From contig CAVOPT010000006.1 of assembly GCA_963698165.1 (NCBI GenBank), forward strand, positions 310,001 to 374,000: a DNA stretch of 64,000 nucleotides, given 5' to 3'. A model generated the notes under the pieces. It saw only the letters and a list, made by a program, of their open reading frames with translations, was not told the origin of the DNA and searched no databases. The position numbers were made by a program, and so were the translations under genes. Shown in pieces: positions 25,698-36,291 of the stretch (positions are counted from its first letter, which is position 1; the number at the start of each line of letters is the position of its first letter). The DNA is from JAAYUJ01 sp963698165 (lineage in GTDB: Bacteria > Desulfobacterota > Syntrophobacteria > Syntrophobacterales > Syntrophobacteraceae).

Positions 25698-27140
25698 TCA
25701 AGCCCTCGCCTCGTGCCTCCCGAAGACGTCTTCGAACCTGAGAATGTCGTCCTCGCCCAGGTAGCTGCCGGTTTGCACTTCAATGATTTCAAGGGGAATC
25801 TTGCCGGGGTTCTCAAGCCGATGTGTGACACCCAATGGAATATAGGTGGATTCGTCTTCCTTCAGAATGTACTCTTTGTCCCCTTCGGTGACCAGGGCTG
25901 TCCCGTGAACCACAACCCAGTGTTCCGCCCGGTGGTGGTGTCTTTGAAGTGAGAGCTTTGTCCCCGGTTTGATCGTGATCCGCTTCACCTGAAAACGATT
26001 CCCCAAGCTGATGACTTCGTAGGATCCCCAGGGCCTGTAAACTTTTTGGTGGGTGACAGCCTCTTCTCGTCCTCTCTCCTTCAGTTGCTCCACCAGCACT
26101 TTGACGTCCTGCACGCGATTCCAGTCCGCAATGAGCACGGCATCGGAGGTCTCGACAACCACCAGGTTGTTGACCCCGATGGAAGCCACGAGACGGCTGC
26201 TCCCATGGACATAGGAGTTGGAGACATCGTGGAGCATGACATCACCCATCGTCACGTTTCCACTGGCGTCCTTTTCCTGAACTTCCCAAAGAGCGGCCCA
26301 GGACCCCAGATCATTCCAATCGGTCGTCAAGGGTATGACGACTCCGCGCTCCGTTTTCTCCATCGCCGCATAGTCGATGGAGATACCCGGACTTTCACGA
26401 AAGGCCTCCGCGTCGAGCCGGTAGAAATCCATGTCTCCGGAACCGCTGCGATAAGCTCTCTCGCAGGCGGCGACAATTTCCGGAGCAGAAACTCTCAACT
26501 CCTCAAGTATCTTGGATGCGCGGAACATGAACATCCCACTGTTCCAGAGGTAGTTCCCCGAATCGAAGTACTCCCTGGCCAGGTTCGCAGGCGGTTTCTC
26601 CACAAACCTTTTGATTCTCAGGGCCTGGTTGAGCTCACCTCGTTCTCCGCCCGCCAACGGCTCACCCTTCTCGATGTAGCCGTATCCGGTTTCCGGATAC
26701 GCCGGCACGATGCCAAAAGTGACCAGGTAATCCTGCCGGGCGAGATGAGCTCCCGTTGACACGGCACTCTTGAACGAGTCGCCGTTGTTCATGTGGTGGT
26801 CGGATGGCAGCACAAGAAGGGTGTCCACAACATCTGCGAGGGATGCGCTGATTGCAGCCACGGCGATGGCCGGTGCGGTGTTTCGTCCGACAGGTTCCAG
26901 GATGATCGTCGACGGCTTGATGCCCAGGGCTCTGAGTTGCTCGGCCACCAGGAACCTATGGTTCTCGTTGCAGATGACAATGGGGGGGGAAGCCTCCCCC
27001 AGGCCACGCAGCCGCAGCACTGTGTTCTGGAGCAGGGAGTATTTGTCCACCAACGGAAGGAACTGTTTGGGATAGAGCTCCCTCGAAAGTGGCCACAAGC
27101 GCGTTCCGGAACCACCTGCAAGTATGACGGGTACGATCAT
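25698..27140 (-). CDS. manC: Mannose-1-phosphate guanylyltransferase / mannose-6-phosphate isomerase
   Basis: This 480-residue bifunctional type II enzyme has the nucleotidyltransferase signature VILAGGSGTRLWPLSRELYPKQF at the N-terminus, VEKPP and NSGMFMF motifs, and a C-terminal cupin isomerase domain (PWGSYEVISLG ... LQRHHHRAEHW) with metal-binding His and Glu. It makes GDP-mannose for exopolysaccharide or LPS. It is downstream of small repeat elements and near a PrsT-like lipoprotein, suggesting a role in the exopolysaccharide pathway whose export genes lie at 61-64 kb. The frame is intact and of normal length. Confidence 0.93.
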   Translation of the reverse strand: MIVPVILAGGSGTRLWPLSRELYPKQFLPLVDKYSLLQNTVLRLRGLGEASPPIVICNENHRFLVAEQLRALGIKPSTIILEPVGRNTAPAIAVAAISASLADVVDTLLVLPSDHHMNNGDSFKSAVSTGAHLARQDYLVTFGIVPAYPETGYGYIEKGEPLAGGERGELNQALRIKRFVEKPPANLAREYFDSGNYLWNSGMFMFRASKILEELRVSAPEIVAACERAYRSGSGDMDFYRLDAEAFRESPGISIDYAAMEKTERGVVIPLTTDWNDLGSWAALWEVQEKDASGNVTMGDVMLHDVSNSYVHGSSRLVASIGVNNLVVVETSDAVLIADWNRVQDVKVLVEQLKERGREEAVTHQKVYRPWGSYEVISLGNRFQVKRITIKPGTKLSLQRHHHRAEHWVVVHGTALVTEGDKEYILKEDESTYIPLGVTHRLENPGKIPLEIIEVQTGSYLGEDDILRFEDVFGRHEARA

Positions 27141-27168
27141 TTCACCCTCCGCGAGCTAGACTCGTATC

Positions 27169-27239
27169 TCACCTTAGAGGCTGCCGAGAGCGCAGAGAAT
27201 AGAATTGTCAGTGTCTGATCTCCGCGGTCTCAGCGGTGA
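27169..27239. repeat. Short inverted-repeat element (CAGCGGTGA end)
   Basis: TCACCTTAGAGGCTGCCGAGAGCGC and the inward-read right end TCACCGCTGAGACCGCGGAGA are imperfect inverted copies about 70 bp across, of the same type as at 25405 and 30155. Confidence 0.5.
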
Positions 27240-27320
27240 AGATGAATTATTTCGAGTCTGAGGAGTATGAGTCAAGAGGCCCCGACTCCCGTTTGAGTTC
27301 AGTTGCACAGATCTCGGGAC

Positions 27321-29492
27321 TCACATCTCCGCCAGCGCCCGTTTCGCCTCATCGGCGCCTCGGAAATCCTGTTTCAATTCCAGGGCCAACTTCAGCGCCC
27401 GGCGCGCCTCGTCCTTGTTCCCCAGTTTGAAGTGGACCATTCCCAGGTGATATTGCACTTCTGCATTGTCGGGAAGCTTGGAGGCGCTGATCTGCAATGA
27501 AGTGAGAGCGTGCTCGAGCTTGCCCTCCTTGTAAAGCAGCCAGCCCAGCGTGTCGGCCACATGGGGATCTTCGGGCGCCTCCGACCTTGCCTTGTAGGCC
27601 AGGTCAAGTGCCTTCTGATTGTTTCCCAGGTACTCCGCATACAAGTAAGCCAGATTGTTCATGGCCGGGAAGAAACCGGGATTGACCGCAAGGAGCTTCT
27701 CGTAGGCTCCCCTGGCCTCCTCGAACTTGCCCCTTTGCTGCTGAATCATCCCCGTGAGCATGAGTGCCTGGACGTTCCTGGGGTTGGTCTTCAGGGCCTC
27801 ATCCAGTTTACCCAGGGCGCGATCGTAATCTTTCGAGGACAGGTAGACTTGACTCAACAAAACGTATGAGGTTCCCAGCCTGGGTTCCAGCTCGATGGCT
27901 TTGAGAAAGGAGGCTTCAGCCTTTTTCGGGTCCTTTTTCACCATATAGACTCGACCGAGGAGATCGTACATTCCCGCAACGTCGGGAGCGATTTCAATCT
28001 GCCGCTGGATGCGCTTAAGGGCAGCATCACTCTTTTTTTCAGCCATATCCATGGCGACGAGCTGTGCCAGAGGTTCCACGAATTTGGGCGAATTCGACAG
28101 GGCGTTGACGTACTCCTTTTCAGCCTCGCTTTTCTTGCCCTGCTTCTGCAGGGAAACACCGCGCAGATAGTGTCCTCGGGCATCTTTCGGGGCGATCTGC
28201 AAAACCTTTGAATAGACAGCCTCTGCTTTCCCCGCATCCCCCCTGCCCAGATAGGCAGACCCCAACAGAAAGTAGGCAGGCAATGCCTTGGGCTGTTTCT
28301 CGGTCAGTTTCGTCAGGAGCTCGATGGCGCGGTCGAAGGACCGGTCCCGTATCTCGAGCTCGGCAAGCCGCATCACGGCATCGGGGAAATCGGGGTTGAT
28401 GGCGGTTGCATCGCGCAAGGCGGATTTGGCTTTCTGAAAATCCCCCGCCTGCATGAAGGCAAGGGCCAGCTGATAGTGCCCTTGAACCGCTCTCGGTCTT
28501 GCTTTCACAACCTCCTCGAAATCCTTGAGAGCCTCCGCCGTCTCCCGTTTTGCGAGATGGACCTGCCCCTTGAGCAGCTTCGCCTCTGCATCGGCAGGTT
28601 GCTTCTCCAGGATGGGATTGAGGATGCTCAGGCTCTCATCGTATTTCTTCTCAGCGAGGGCAATCTCGGCCAGCTTGTACTTTGCCGCCAGGAAATCGGG
28701 GAATTTCGAAACGGTGTTATGCAGACTCTGCTTTGCGTCCTCAACCCGTCCAGTCAAGAGATAGAAATCAGCCAGCCTGATGTGCGCCATGGATCCGCCG
28801 GGAGAGGAATCCACCGCCAGTTTGTACTCCTGTTCGGCCTGCTGGACATCCCTCTTGGACAGATACAAGTCACCGAGGGCCAAATGAGCCTCCAGGGACT
28901 TGCCCTCTCGCGCGGCGGCTTCCCTGAACGCCTGTTCAGCCTTGAGGAGGTCGCGACTCTTGGCGTACAGGCTTCCCAGGGCCAGATAATACTTGGCCTT
29001 GTCTTTGTGGTCCGACTCGATGCCTTTGAGCCTGTCGAGCGCATGGTTTATTTCTTCAGGAGCATTGGCCATGGCTGCGGAGAGGAGATGGGCTTCAAAG
29101 TTCCTGGGATCCTTTTCCAGAATGAACTCGACCTCCTTCCTGGCCTCTTCCGGCTTCCCTCCCACTGTGTAGAGGGCGGTGAGCTTGAGTCGTACTTCCA
29201 AATTGTCCGGGTCCAGGTCTTTTGCCTTGAGGAGATACGGGAAAGCCTGATTCATTTCTCCGAGGGCAAAGTAGGCAAATGCCAGTTGCCGCGTTGCCTG
29301 GTTGTTGTGGGTTTCGATCTGGAGCACATTCTTGTATTCGATGACGGCTTCCTTGTACTTTTGCTCCGCAAAGTACTGATCAGCCCTCTTCATATGCCTG
29401 GCGCTCTTCGCTTCCGAGGAAAAAGTGCAGCCGGACTGCATCAGCGAAAGAACCAAGATGATCAGAATTGGGCGCACAAATCCAAAGTACAT
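27321..29492 (-). CDS. PrsT-like TPR-repeat lipoprotein (PEP-CTERM/exosortase system type)
   Basis: From ATG 29492 (AGGAGGAATCTGAC upstream), a lipoprotein signal (PILIILVLSLMQSGC) is followed by some 20 tetratricopeptide repeats (for example YKEAVIEYKNVLQIETHN, FDRAIELLTKLTEKQPKALP) ending in the PrsT-like C-terminal segment with DTLGWLLYKEGKLEHAL. At 723 residues it is slightly shorter than typical PrsT. Such lipoproteins accompany exosortase-linked exopolysaccharide loci; export genes of that type lie at 61-64 kb. The open frame extends to 29561 through a TTCGCGG repeat, which I exclude. The family assignment is by pattern and context. Confidence 0.75.
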   Translation of the reverse strand: MYFGFVRPILIILVLSLMQSGCTFSSEAKSARHMKRADQYFAEQKYKEAVIEYKNVLQIETHNNQATRQLAFAYFALGEMNQAFPYLLKAKDLDPDNLEVRLKLTALYTVGGKPEEARKEVEFILEKDPRNFEAHLLSAAMANAPEEINHALDRLKGIESDHKDKAKYYLALGSLYAKSRDLLKAEQAFREAAAREGKSLEAHLALGDLYLSKRDVQQAEQEYKLAVDSSPGGSMAHIRLADFYLLTGRVEDAKQSLHNTVSKFPDFLAAKYKLAEIALAEKKYDESLSILNPILEKQPADAEAKLLKGQVHLAKRETAEALKDFEEVVKARPRAVQGHYQLALAFMQAGDFQKAKSALRDATAINPDFPDAVMRLAELEIRDRSFDRAIELLTKLTEKQPKALPAYFLLGSAYLGRGDAGKAEAVYSKVLQIAPKDARGHYLRGVSLQKQGKKSEAEKEYVNALSNSPKFVEPLAQLVAMDMAEKKSDAALKRIQRQIEIAPDVAGMYDLLGRVYMVKKDPKKAEASFLKAIELEPRLGTSYVLLSQVYLSSKDYDRALGKLDEALKTNPRNVQALMLTGMIQQQRGKFEEARGAYEKLLAVNPGFFPAMNNLAYLYAEYLGNNQKALDLAYKARSEAPEDPHVADTLGWLLYKEGKLEHALTSLQISASKLPDNAEVQYHLGMVHFKLGNKDEARRALKLALELKQDFRGADEAKRALAEM

Positions 29493-29578
29493 GTCAGATT
29501 CCTCCTGATTGCCGAGCCGGGCCTTCGCGGCCTTCGCGGTGTGCATCGTCTTTTTGCTCACAGGAGCTTTTCGCTCCT

Positions 29579-30022
29579 CTAAAACAACTGGATTTCGAGC
29601 AAGAAGTCACCTTCATAGATCAGTGTGCGAACCGGGCCCATCGAGGATGGGAAAAAAAGATGGCCCCGCGTCTGTTCCTGGGGACCGAGGTCCCTCCTCC
29701 TGAGCTTGGTCTTGAGCTCGATGCTCGAATACAAAGGGGCATCCAGCTTCACGGCATACCCCGATGCCGTGATTCCGTAGAAGAACTCGGGATCGATCGT
29801 AACCCGCCGATCCGAATTGTTCAAAAAGGTTATGTAGAAAAGGTCCATCCTGGCTTTGGTTTTTTCCCGGGGCATGAGGTGAGCCAGATCGCAGGGCCCC
29901 TTCATCTGAACGCAAACCCGCAAGCCGCTCTGATTGACGCATCTCTCGCCGGAGTATGCATCGTGGGCCGGAATGAGCAGCACGACGAGCAGCAAAACGA
30001 ATTTTCGGGAAGCATCAATCAT
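29579..30022 (-). CDS. Small secreted protein of unknown function
   Basis: This 147-residue protein has a signal peptide (FVLLLVVLLIPAHDAYS) and a cysteine-containing beta-rich body (RCVNQSGLRVCVQMKGPCDL, FYITFLNNSDRRVTIDPEFF) resembling a beta-sandwich domain. I do not recognise the family. It lies upstream of the PrsT-like gene on the same strand, 86 bp away, so it may be cotranscribed. Confidence that it is real comes from the signal peptide and codon pattern. Confidence 0.55.
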   Translation of the reverse strand: MIDASRKFVLLLVVLLIPAHDAYSGERCVNQSGLRVCVQMKGPCDLAHLMPREKTKARMDLFYITFLNNSDRRVTIDPEFFYGITASGYAVKLDAPLYSSIELKTKLRRRDLGPQEQTRGHLFFPSSMGPVRTLIYEGDFLLEIQLF

Positions 30023-30154
30023 ATTGGAGGCTGTGTAGAGTGTCTCATTTGGAGTCCCCCGCTCTCTCTGCCGTTCAATTCCTAGACCGCCGCCCAGGTT
30101 TTGTCAATCCGCTTATGGAGAGATCAAGCCCCAGGAGCACCCCCAAAACGCATT

Positions 30155-30235
30155 TCACCGCAAAGACCCAGAGGACCCGAAGGCTATTTGAGAGATGAGT
30201 ATCAGCCTTGTGTCCTCGGTGTCTCGTTGCGGTGA
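30155..30235. repeat. Short inverted-repeat element (TTGCGGTGA end)
   Basis: TCACCGCAAAGACCCAGAGG and the inward right end TCACCGCAACGAGACACCGAGG form an inverted pair 81 bp across. The remaining 30023-30327 gap shows no gene. Confidence 0.55.
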
Positions 30236-30327
30236 ATGGACAGTTCGTTCTTCTTCGAGTTATTTCTGCACTCAAGGGCCTTTCGACTTCCAAAGCGCCT
30301 GGATCATTGTCTCCCGCCCGTTGCTTC

Positions 30328-32870
30328 CTAAGGATTCCCCGAAACCTCAAGAACATAGGGAGACCACTCGGGAGTGCCGCTGCAGCTGGTGGTCGGGAGG
30401 TCGCGCAGGTCCGTTCCGTCCAGGTTCATCGATATAGAGCCACCCTCCGGGAATCTGGAAGACGATTTTTTCTCCGTCGGGAGAAAATGAGAAACTCACG
30501 CAGTCAACGCCCCAATCCACCAGTTTCCGTGCATTCCCTCCGGTCCTGTCCATGAGCCACATGTCATAAGTCTGCCCCCCATCCCGCTTTGAGGCAAACA
30601 GGACCTTCTCGCCATCCGGTGACCATGTAGGCCAGCGACTGTCGTGGGGCTCATCGGTGACACGGGTGAGTTGGGACCCTTCGGGGTCTATCGACCAAAT
30701 GTTGTAGATGGCGCTGGAACCCTGGGTCTGTGTCCTGCACTGAAAGACGATTTGATCGCCTCTTGGGGACCAGTTGGGTTGCTCCACATAAGGTTTGTCC
30801 CTCCAGAATTCAATGCCTCCGGGGAAACTCCAGGTGCCTGTGCTCAAGTCGAACACAACGAGGGCATTGTAGAGATCGCTCCCGTCAAGCGGATGCCGCA
30901 GCCGAAGCCGCTGGGCCACCAGCTTCGTTCCATCCGGGCTCAATGAAGGGGCGAGATAGTGGCACTGGGTATCCCCAAACACCCTCTTGATGTTGCCCGG
31001 ATATGGCTCCTCCGAGGTGAGGTCCACCACGACGATTTCGTAGCGGTTGTCCGAGGTGATGCCGTTGAAGGCCAGGAACCTTCCATCCGCCGACCATGTC
31101 GGGTTTGCCCGCCACACATAGCCGCGGCCTTCGTCGGCATCCGTGATTTGGATGTCATTCGTCCCGTCGGGGCGAATTGTGTAAAGGAAGCTCGGATTGG
31201 TCGAACATCCGGGCTGGCCGGTGTAGGCGATCTTCGAGGTCAGAGGAATCACCTTCGCGGCTATGGCCCCATCCTCGTTTCCAAGCTTTCCCCGGTAGAC
31301 GAGAGTGAAGCCGATGTTTTTTGCCTTGAATGGAATAGGATTCGGGAGGTTGACTCGCAGGGGAACGAACTCGTTATTGATGGGATCGTTGACACCAGCC
31401 ACTGTGTAGACGTCCTTAACCAAGCCGAGAAGAGACTCTGTGCCACCCTCGGGCAAGTATCTGAATCCAACGGATATGGTCCCGTTTTCCATGGACTCCG
31501 GTTGCCCTCCCACCTTGGATCCGTTCTTGACCCAAAGATCCAGACCGGTGATGTTGCCAGCGCTGTCCCTTGCCGTGGTCCCGTAACGAATTTCGAAGCT
31601 CCCCCTGAAGAAATACTCAAGCAGCGCCGCCGAATAGCCCACGGCTTTGGGGAGAAGCCTGGAAGCGTATTCCCTGAGGCATTCCTCATCCAAGAGGAAG
31701 GTCCGGTAAAACACATCAAAGGTCCCCCATCCGTCAAAATGGTCTCTCACGGGCTTGCTCAAATACGAAGGCTTTAGAAAGTGCGCGATCTGTTCTCCAT
31801 CTCCTGTCTTGGCGATGTAGAACGACGTGTCGGGCACTTTGTCCTCGCCGATGACCACCGCGGGAAGCAAATCCCCGTCAAGATACTGCTGCACATTGGT
31901 GCTCGATTTGCGCGGGTATGGATGGTAGTGAAGGTCGTTTGAGGGGTTGCCGTCACCGAGAAATGCTTCAGCGAACAGGGTATTCTTGCTCACAAAATTG
32001 ACATTTGTGTATTCGGCCAGTCCGATCCTTCGGCTTTCAATGGAGATCTCAGGGTTGCTGCCAGTGAAGTTGTTGGTGTCCCAGAAGTTCGTGAGGCTCT
32101 TTTCCTCCAAATCCCCTCCAGAAGCACCGGAGATCAGCGCGCCGTTGGTTTTGACGAAGTCCTCAAATCTCTCATGCACCCATGCAGTTGGATCGCGAAG
32201 ACTCGAACGGGTAATTCCTTTCCATTCCAAGTGGGCCAGAAAATCATTCCTCACATGGGAGGGCACAGCCATGTCCTGAAGGAGATGCAGCACCTGGCCC
32301 AAGTGACCGAGGGACCTTCGAAACTGAATATTCCGGGTATAGCTCCTTTGCGGCAACCACACGGCCCAGATAATCCCTCCCGGTGAGATAACTGTGGAGC
32401 TCCTCCCTTGCATGATCCCAATCGTCAGAATTTCCCGTAGCCTTCTTTGCACTCGCAGACGCCGGCCCGGTGTATCCTGTCGCCCAATGTGCACTCGAGG
32501 TGATGATCTCGGGAGGATAATCCGTTCCGCGACAAGCCCTGTCGACAAACCATGGTTCGTCGCTCATGCCGGATGTGTCCCAGGACAACTCATTGCCGGG
32601 ATTATGAAAATGATTGGAGGCCCGGCAATTGGGTTTGTCTTCTTCTACAGAGCCTGCCTGAAGGATGTCTTTGATTTTACGGCTACCGACAAATGTATCG
32701 ATACCTCCACCTAATTGCAGAGACTCTTTCAGATAACGATCGATATTGGGGCGAAGTATTTCAATAGCGGCCTTTGTCAATTCTGGATGGGTCGTCTGGT
32801 CATCAAATGGATAACAGTTCGATAAAGATATAAAAAAATATATTAAAACAGAGAAAAATATTCTGCGCAT
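30328..32870 (-). pseudogene. Unit A: phospholipase C-like/TolB-propeller secreted protein, two frameshifts
   Basis: ATG 32870 starts a signal peptide (FFSVLIYFFISLSNCYPF) and a domain with DDQTTHPELT, FHNPGN and, later, LGQVLHLLQDMAVPSHVRND, a His/Asp pattern like zinc-dependent phospholipase C/P1 nuclease folds. The C-terminal third is a TolB/WD40-like propeller (PSLSPDGTKLVAQRL, PTWSPDGEKVLFASKRDGG). The frame slips near 32320 and again near 30434, where one extra C compared with the intact unit C copy hides the ending YVLEVSGNP. Restoring both gives about 845 residues ending at 30328. It begins two bases after the preceding carboxypeptidase-regulatory-like gene. It is probably periplasmic or extracellular, hydrolytic or binding; substrate unknown. 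Confidence 0.65.
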
Positions 32871-32871
32871 A

Positions 32872-33435
32872 TTATTTCTCCTTGTTTCTTCTCAGGATGT
32901 CACCCCATAATTGCTCTTCAGACTTGATAACCTCGTAGTACAGAGCTGCTGGCGCTTTAGGTGACCAATGTACTGTAAACATAGCGTGGTCTTCCTTTGA
33001 ATATTCATCTCTGAAAGGCTCAAGGACAATCTTCATACCATTTTTCATACTAAAATCTTCTCTTGCTTTGTTAGATGGAAAAATCTTCTGACTACTCCAA
33101 CAAACATAACCCTTCTTATATACGGCCATGTTGAATTCTTTTGCGGAGGCAAAAGTGGAATGCTTGGGCACGGTGAAATGACCTTGAGCATCGGTGAGGG
33201 TTTCTTTCCATTCAAGCTGATGGCTGCCGGCCAGTCCTGGTGGTCCAGGCCCGGGCTCCCACCAGTCGATGAGCACCGCGGCCCCTTCTATCGGTTCACC
33301 AGTAACTGCATCAACCACTTGTCCGGTGATCAACTGTCTGCCACACTCACGTATTGCGAAAAGGGACACCAGAAGCATGGCAACCACGCCCAGGGCAGCA
33401 AACCAACCTTTTAACCTCACTGGGAGGACCTCCAT
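32872..33435 (-). CDS. Unit A: membrane-anchored carboxypeptidase-regulatory-like protein
   Basis: This 187-residue protein has an N-terminal membrane anchor (WFAALGVVAMLLVSLFAI) and a CarboxypepD_reg-like beta-sandwich (GQVVDAVTGEPIEGAAVLIDW ... TDAQGHFTVPK), followed by a short charged tail. Equivalent genes sit at the same place in units B and C but are only distantly similar here. It lies 15 bp after the cadherin-like gene and 1 bp before the PLC-like gene, so the three are an operon. The role is unknown; it may link the two large exported partners to the membrane. Confidence 0.7.
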   Translation of the reverse strand: MEVLPVRLKGWFAALGVVAMLLVSLFAIRECGRQLITGQVVDAVTGEPIEGAAVLIDWWEPGPGPPGLAGSHQLEWKETLTDAQGHFTVPKHSTFASAKEFNMAVYKKGYVCWSSQKIFPSNKAREDFSMKNGMKIVLEPFRDEYSKEDHAMFTVHWSPKAPAALYYEVIKSEEQLWGDILRRNKEK

Positions 33436-33450
33436 TTCGCCTGCGGGTTC

Positions 33451-35736
33451 CTAGAAACTTTCGATGCGCCATATCCCAAATGGATCTTTGACGAAGTAGA
33501 TGGTGTAAGTGATATCATAGATCTGCCCCTGCACATCTTCCAGCCGTTTGATCCTGTATTTGGCAACTCTGTCTTTTGTGTAAACGAGCTGGATTTCGCG
33601 CATTGCCGAGGCTATGCCGGGCAACTCGCCGGCGAGATGCCCGAGGATCTCCCCGTAACGATCCCTGGAGGTCTCCAGGAAATAGGCCAGGGCTCCTTGG
33701 ATGTCGGCCTGGGCTAAAGCGTTCTTCATCCCATTCCATCTGTCTTTGAGGAGGGCGTCCAATCTTTCCCGATCCATCAGCATGATCGCCGTCGTGTCTG
33801 TGTGGATGGCGCCTTGACTGTCCACCGCCTCTGCCGTAAAGAGGTAGGGGCCTTCTGTGGTCAGCCTGACGCGATATTCCCCGGGTGCCGTCTCCAGGAT
33901 TTCAACCGCTCCCGGACCTGAATAGGAGAGGGCTGAATCAGCAAAGTCAAAAGACCCGCGGACATGCAGCAATATGTCAAGGGGCGATATCCCTGATTCG
34001 ATATCCGCCGTGATCTCGATGTAATCAGCTGTAGAGTCTGAAGTCACGGAGACTGACGTGCTTGTCGAATTCCCCTCGACATCCATCGCCGCGGCGGTGA
34101 TGATGTTTTCTCCATCTTGAAGCGGCACGTGGTTGGCCACGAACTCACTGCCAAAGACCTGCGCCGTGACACCTCCCACCGTGACTCCCGTCTCATGTCC
34201 CGCCGGGTTGGTGATGATGCCCTGAACCATCACAAAGGATCCGGCTATGAACTCTCCTTCCAGGGGTGACGTAATCCGAAGCGTTATGGAAGAAAGAGGA
34301 TTGACTTTGATTCTGACAGTGCCTGAGGCACTTCCGCCGTTTCCGTCGCTGACCGAATAGGTGAAACTGTCTTCACCACTGAATCCAACCGTCGGGGTAT
34401 ACACGAGAGCGTCGTTCCCCCCATCCCCAACACTCCCATGGCTCCCTTGGGTGAAGGCGGACACGCGCAATAAGTCTCCGTCGGGGTCCCTGTCGTTTGC
34501 AAGAACTGAGACGACAACGGCCTTGCCTTCGCCTGTCGCTGCCGCATCATCGACCGCCGTGGGGGGATGGTTCACCCGGTTCACCGTGATGGAGACGGTT
34601 GCGGGCTGTGATTCAAGGGCTCCATCGCTCACCTTGAACGTGAAGCTGTCCGCTCCGTGGTAGCCCGAATCCGGGGTATACGTGAGCCGGGGAGGCGTTC
34701 CAGCGAGACTTCCGTGGGCGGGTAACGCGGCCACAGAGAAACTGAGGGAATCCCCGTCAGGATCAGAGCCAGCAAGGAGAATCGAAACCGCTGCATCTTG
34801 ATCCGTGCTTATGGATTGATTGTCCGCCACAGGCGCATCGTTTGCGGGGTTCACGGTGACGCTGACCCTGCCTGCTGCGGTTCCGCCCCGGCTGTCGCGG
34901 GCCGTGTAGGTGAAGCTGTCTTCGCCGTTGAAATCGGGCTCCGGAGTGTAGGTGACAGTCCCGTCCGGGTTGAGGGAGACCAGTCCATGAACCCCCTGGG
35001 TGACGCTCGAGACCGAGAGCCCGCTTCCCGCATCGTTTGCCAGGACGTCAACGGAAATCGGTGTGTCCTCCGGCGTGGATGCATGGTCATCGTTTGCGAC
35101 GGGGGCTTGGCTCAACACGGTGACGGTTGCGCTCGCGGTGGACGTCCCGCCGGGCCCGACAGCCGTTATGGTGTAGGTCGTTGTTTGACTGGGAGCAACA
35201 GCTGTCGAACCCTCCAGAGGAACGCTCCCGACACCGTGATCGATCTCGCAGGTCTCAGCGCCGGAAGAGATCCAGCTCAGGGTGGACGAGCCACCTGCCG
35301 CAATGGATTGAGGCGAAGCGGAAAGATTCACCGTGGGGCCATGCCTTGCTCCCACAATGGTGACGGTGATGAAGCTTCCCGGGCTTCCTTTGAGCGTCAC
35401 CGCAAGCTCGTTGGAAGACTCGAGCGAGACGGCCCTCTTGATACCTCCCGCATGATGGTTGAAGTCACAGGGGGTCACGACCTTCTTGCCGTTCAATGTG
35501 ACGGTTCCACTCGATACCCGATGGCGTCCCCGGAAGTCCCCGTTTCGAATTTCCATCTTGAAACCCGAACCACACTCCGGACTTGTGAATTCCTTCGTGA
35601 CCGTTTTGGGCTTTCCCCAACCCCGCTCATACCGGGCGGGCCCAAACACAACGGATTCATTGGCAAAGACTGGCTGAAGAGGCAGACTCGATGCCAGAAA
35701 AAGTAGGGAGGCCAGGCAAAAGAGTTTCTTGAGCAT
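33451..35736 (-). CDS. Unit A: secreted cadherin/VCBS-like multidomain protein (only intact copy)
   Basis: ATG 35736 (CAGGAGGAATC upstream) begins a signal peptide (KKLFCLASLLFLASSLPLQP). Then follow an N-terminal beta domain, an Ig-like domain (VNLSASPQSIAAGGSSTLSW), three cadherin-like/tandem-95 repeats (APVANDDHASTPEDTPISVD; APVADNQSISTDQDAAVSIL; PPTAVDDAAATGEGKAVVVS), a glucodextranase-B-like segment (ITSPLEGEFIAG), a PKD-like region and a helical C-terminal domain ending GIWRIESF. No sorting signal is seen. The 761-residue frame is unbroken, unlike copies B and C. Such proteins usually mediate adhesion or carbohydrate/protein binding outside the cell. It is the first gene of the unit, behind a sigma-54-like promoter. 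Confidence 0.78.
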   Translation of the reverse strand: MLKKLFCLASLLFLASSLPLQPVFANESVVFGPARYERGWGKPKTVTKEFTSPECGSGFKMEIRNGDFRGRHRVSSGTVTLNGKKVVTPCDFNHHAGGIKRAVSLESSNELAVTLKGSPGSFITVTIVGARHGPTVNLSASPQSIAAGGSSTLSWISSGAETCEIDHGVGSVPLEGSTAVAPSQTTTYTITAVGPGGTSTASATVTVLSQAPVANDDHASTPEDTPISVDVLANDAGSGLSVSSVTQGVHGLVSLNPDGTVTYTPEPDFNGEDSFTYTARDSRGGTAAGRVSVTVNPANDAPVADNQSISTDQDAAVSILLAGSDPDGDSLSFSVAALPAHGSLAGTPPRLTYTPDSGYHGADSFTFKVSDGALESQPATVSITVNRVNHPPTAVDDAAATGEGKAVVVSVLANDRDPDGDLLRVSAFTQGSHGSVGDGGNDALVYTPTVGFSGEDSFTYSVSDGNGGSASGTVRIKVNPLSSITLRITSPLEGEFIAGSFVMVQGIITNPAGHETGVTVGGVTAQVFGSEFVANHVPLQDGENIITAAAMDVEGNSTSTSVSVTSDSTADYIEITADIESGISPLDILLHVRGSFDFADSALSYSGPGAVEILETAPGEYRVRLTTEGPYLFTAEAVDSQGAIHTDTTAIMLMDRERLDALLKDRWNGMKNALAQADIQGALAYFLETSRDRYGEILGHLAGELPGIASAMREIQLVYTKDRVAKYRIKRLEDVQGQIYDITYTIYFVKDPFGIWRIESF

Positions 35737-35881
35737 GATTCCTCCTGCTGCGTGGATTGCTGTCAGAAGGTGACTTCTCCAGGGAAAATTGAGAGTCTCC
35801 GGTTGCTTCAGGGACATTCCTTGGTGACCACTCCAAGGGGTAATTCCCTGGAGCAGGGAAATGCGACTTGAACCCTGCTTA

Positions 35882-35897
35882 AGCAAGCACCATGCCC
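35882..35897 (-). promoter_or_regulatory. Sigma-54-like promoter of unit A
   Basis: Minus strand GGGCATGGTGCTTGCT: GG and GC at exact -24/-12 spacing, two mismatches to TGGCAC-N5-TTGCW. The same site occurs before units B and C. It lies about 146 bases before ATG 35736. The rest of 35737-36291 holds a degenerate TTCGTG-type repeat near 35950 and a GCCTTTGCGGTGAAAA end near 36166-36182. Confidence 0.6.
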
Positions 35898-36291
35898 AAC
35901 TCATCCCCTCTCATTCCTTTCGCCCATTGGCAATGAATATCCTGTGAAACAGCTTCGTGCGCTTCTGGCCTTCCTGGCGACAAAAGTTTTTGGCTGCCGC
36001 CCAAGAACCGTGCTGTGATCCTCGCTTGAAGGCCGAACAAGTGATTGTTTCATTCACAGGCGGAATTCTGAAAACCATCTGGGATTCCTCTGCAGACTCA
36101 CCAGTTGTTAATTCTGCCCAACTATATCCCTGGAATCCCCCGTTCTTGCTCCTTTGGGCCCTCGGCGCCTTTGCGGTGAAAATCCCTGCCCCACTTTGCA
36201 CTCATCCTTGAACACAAAACACCGGGGGGGTAATATATCCGCACACTTTGATGCTTCACTTGTCGAAAAGCCCAGCGAGAGGAGTCCAAGA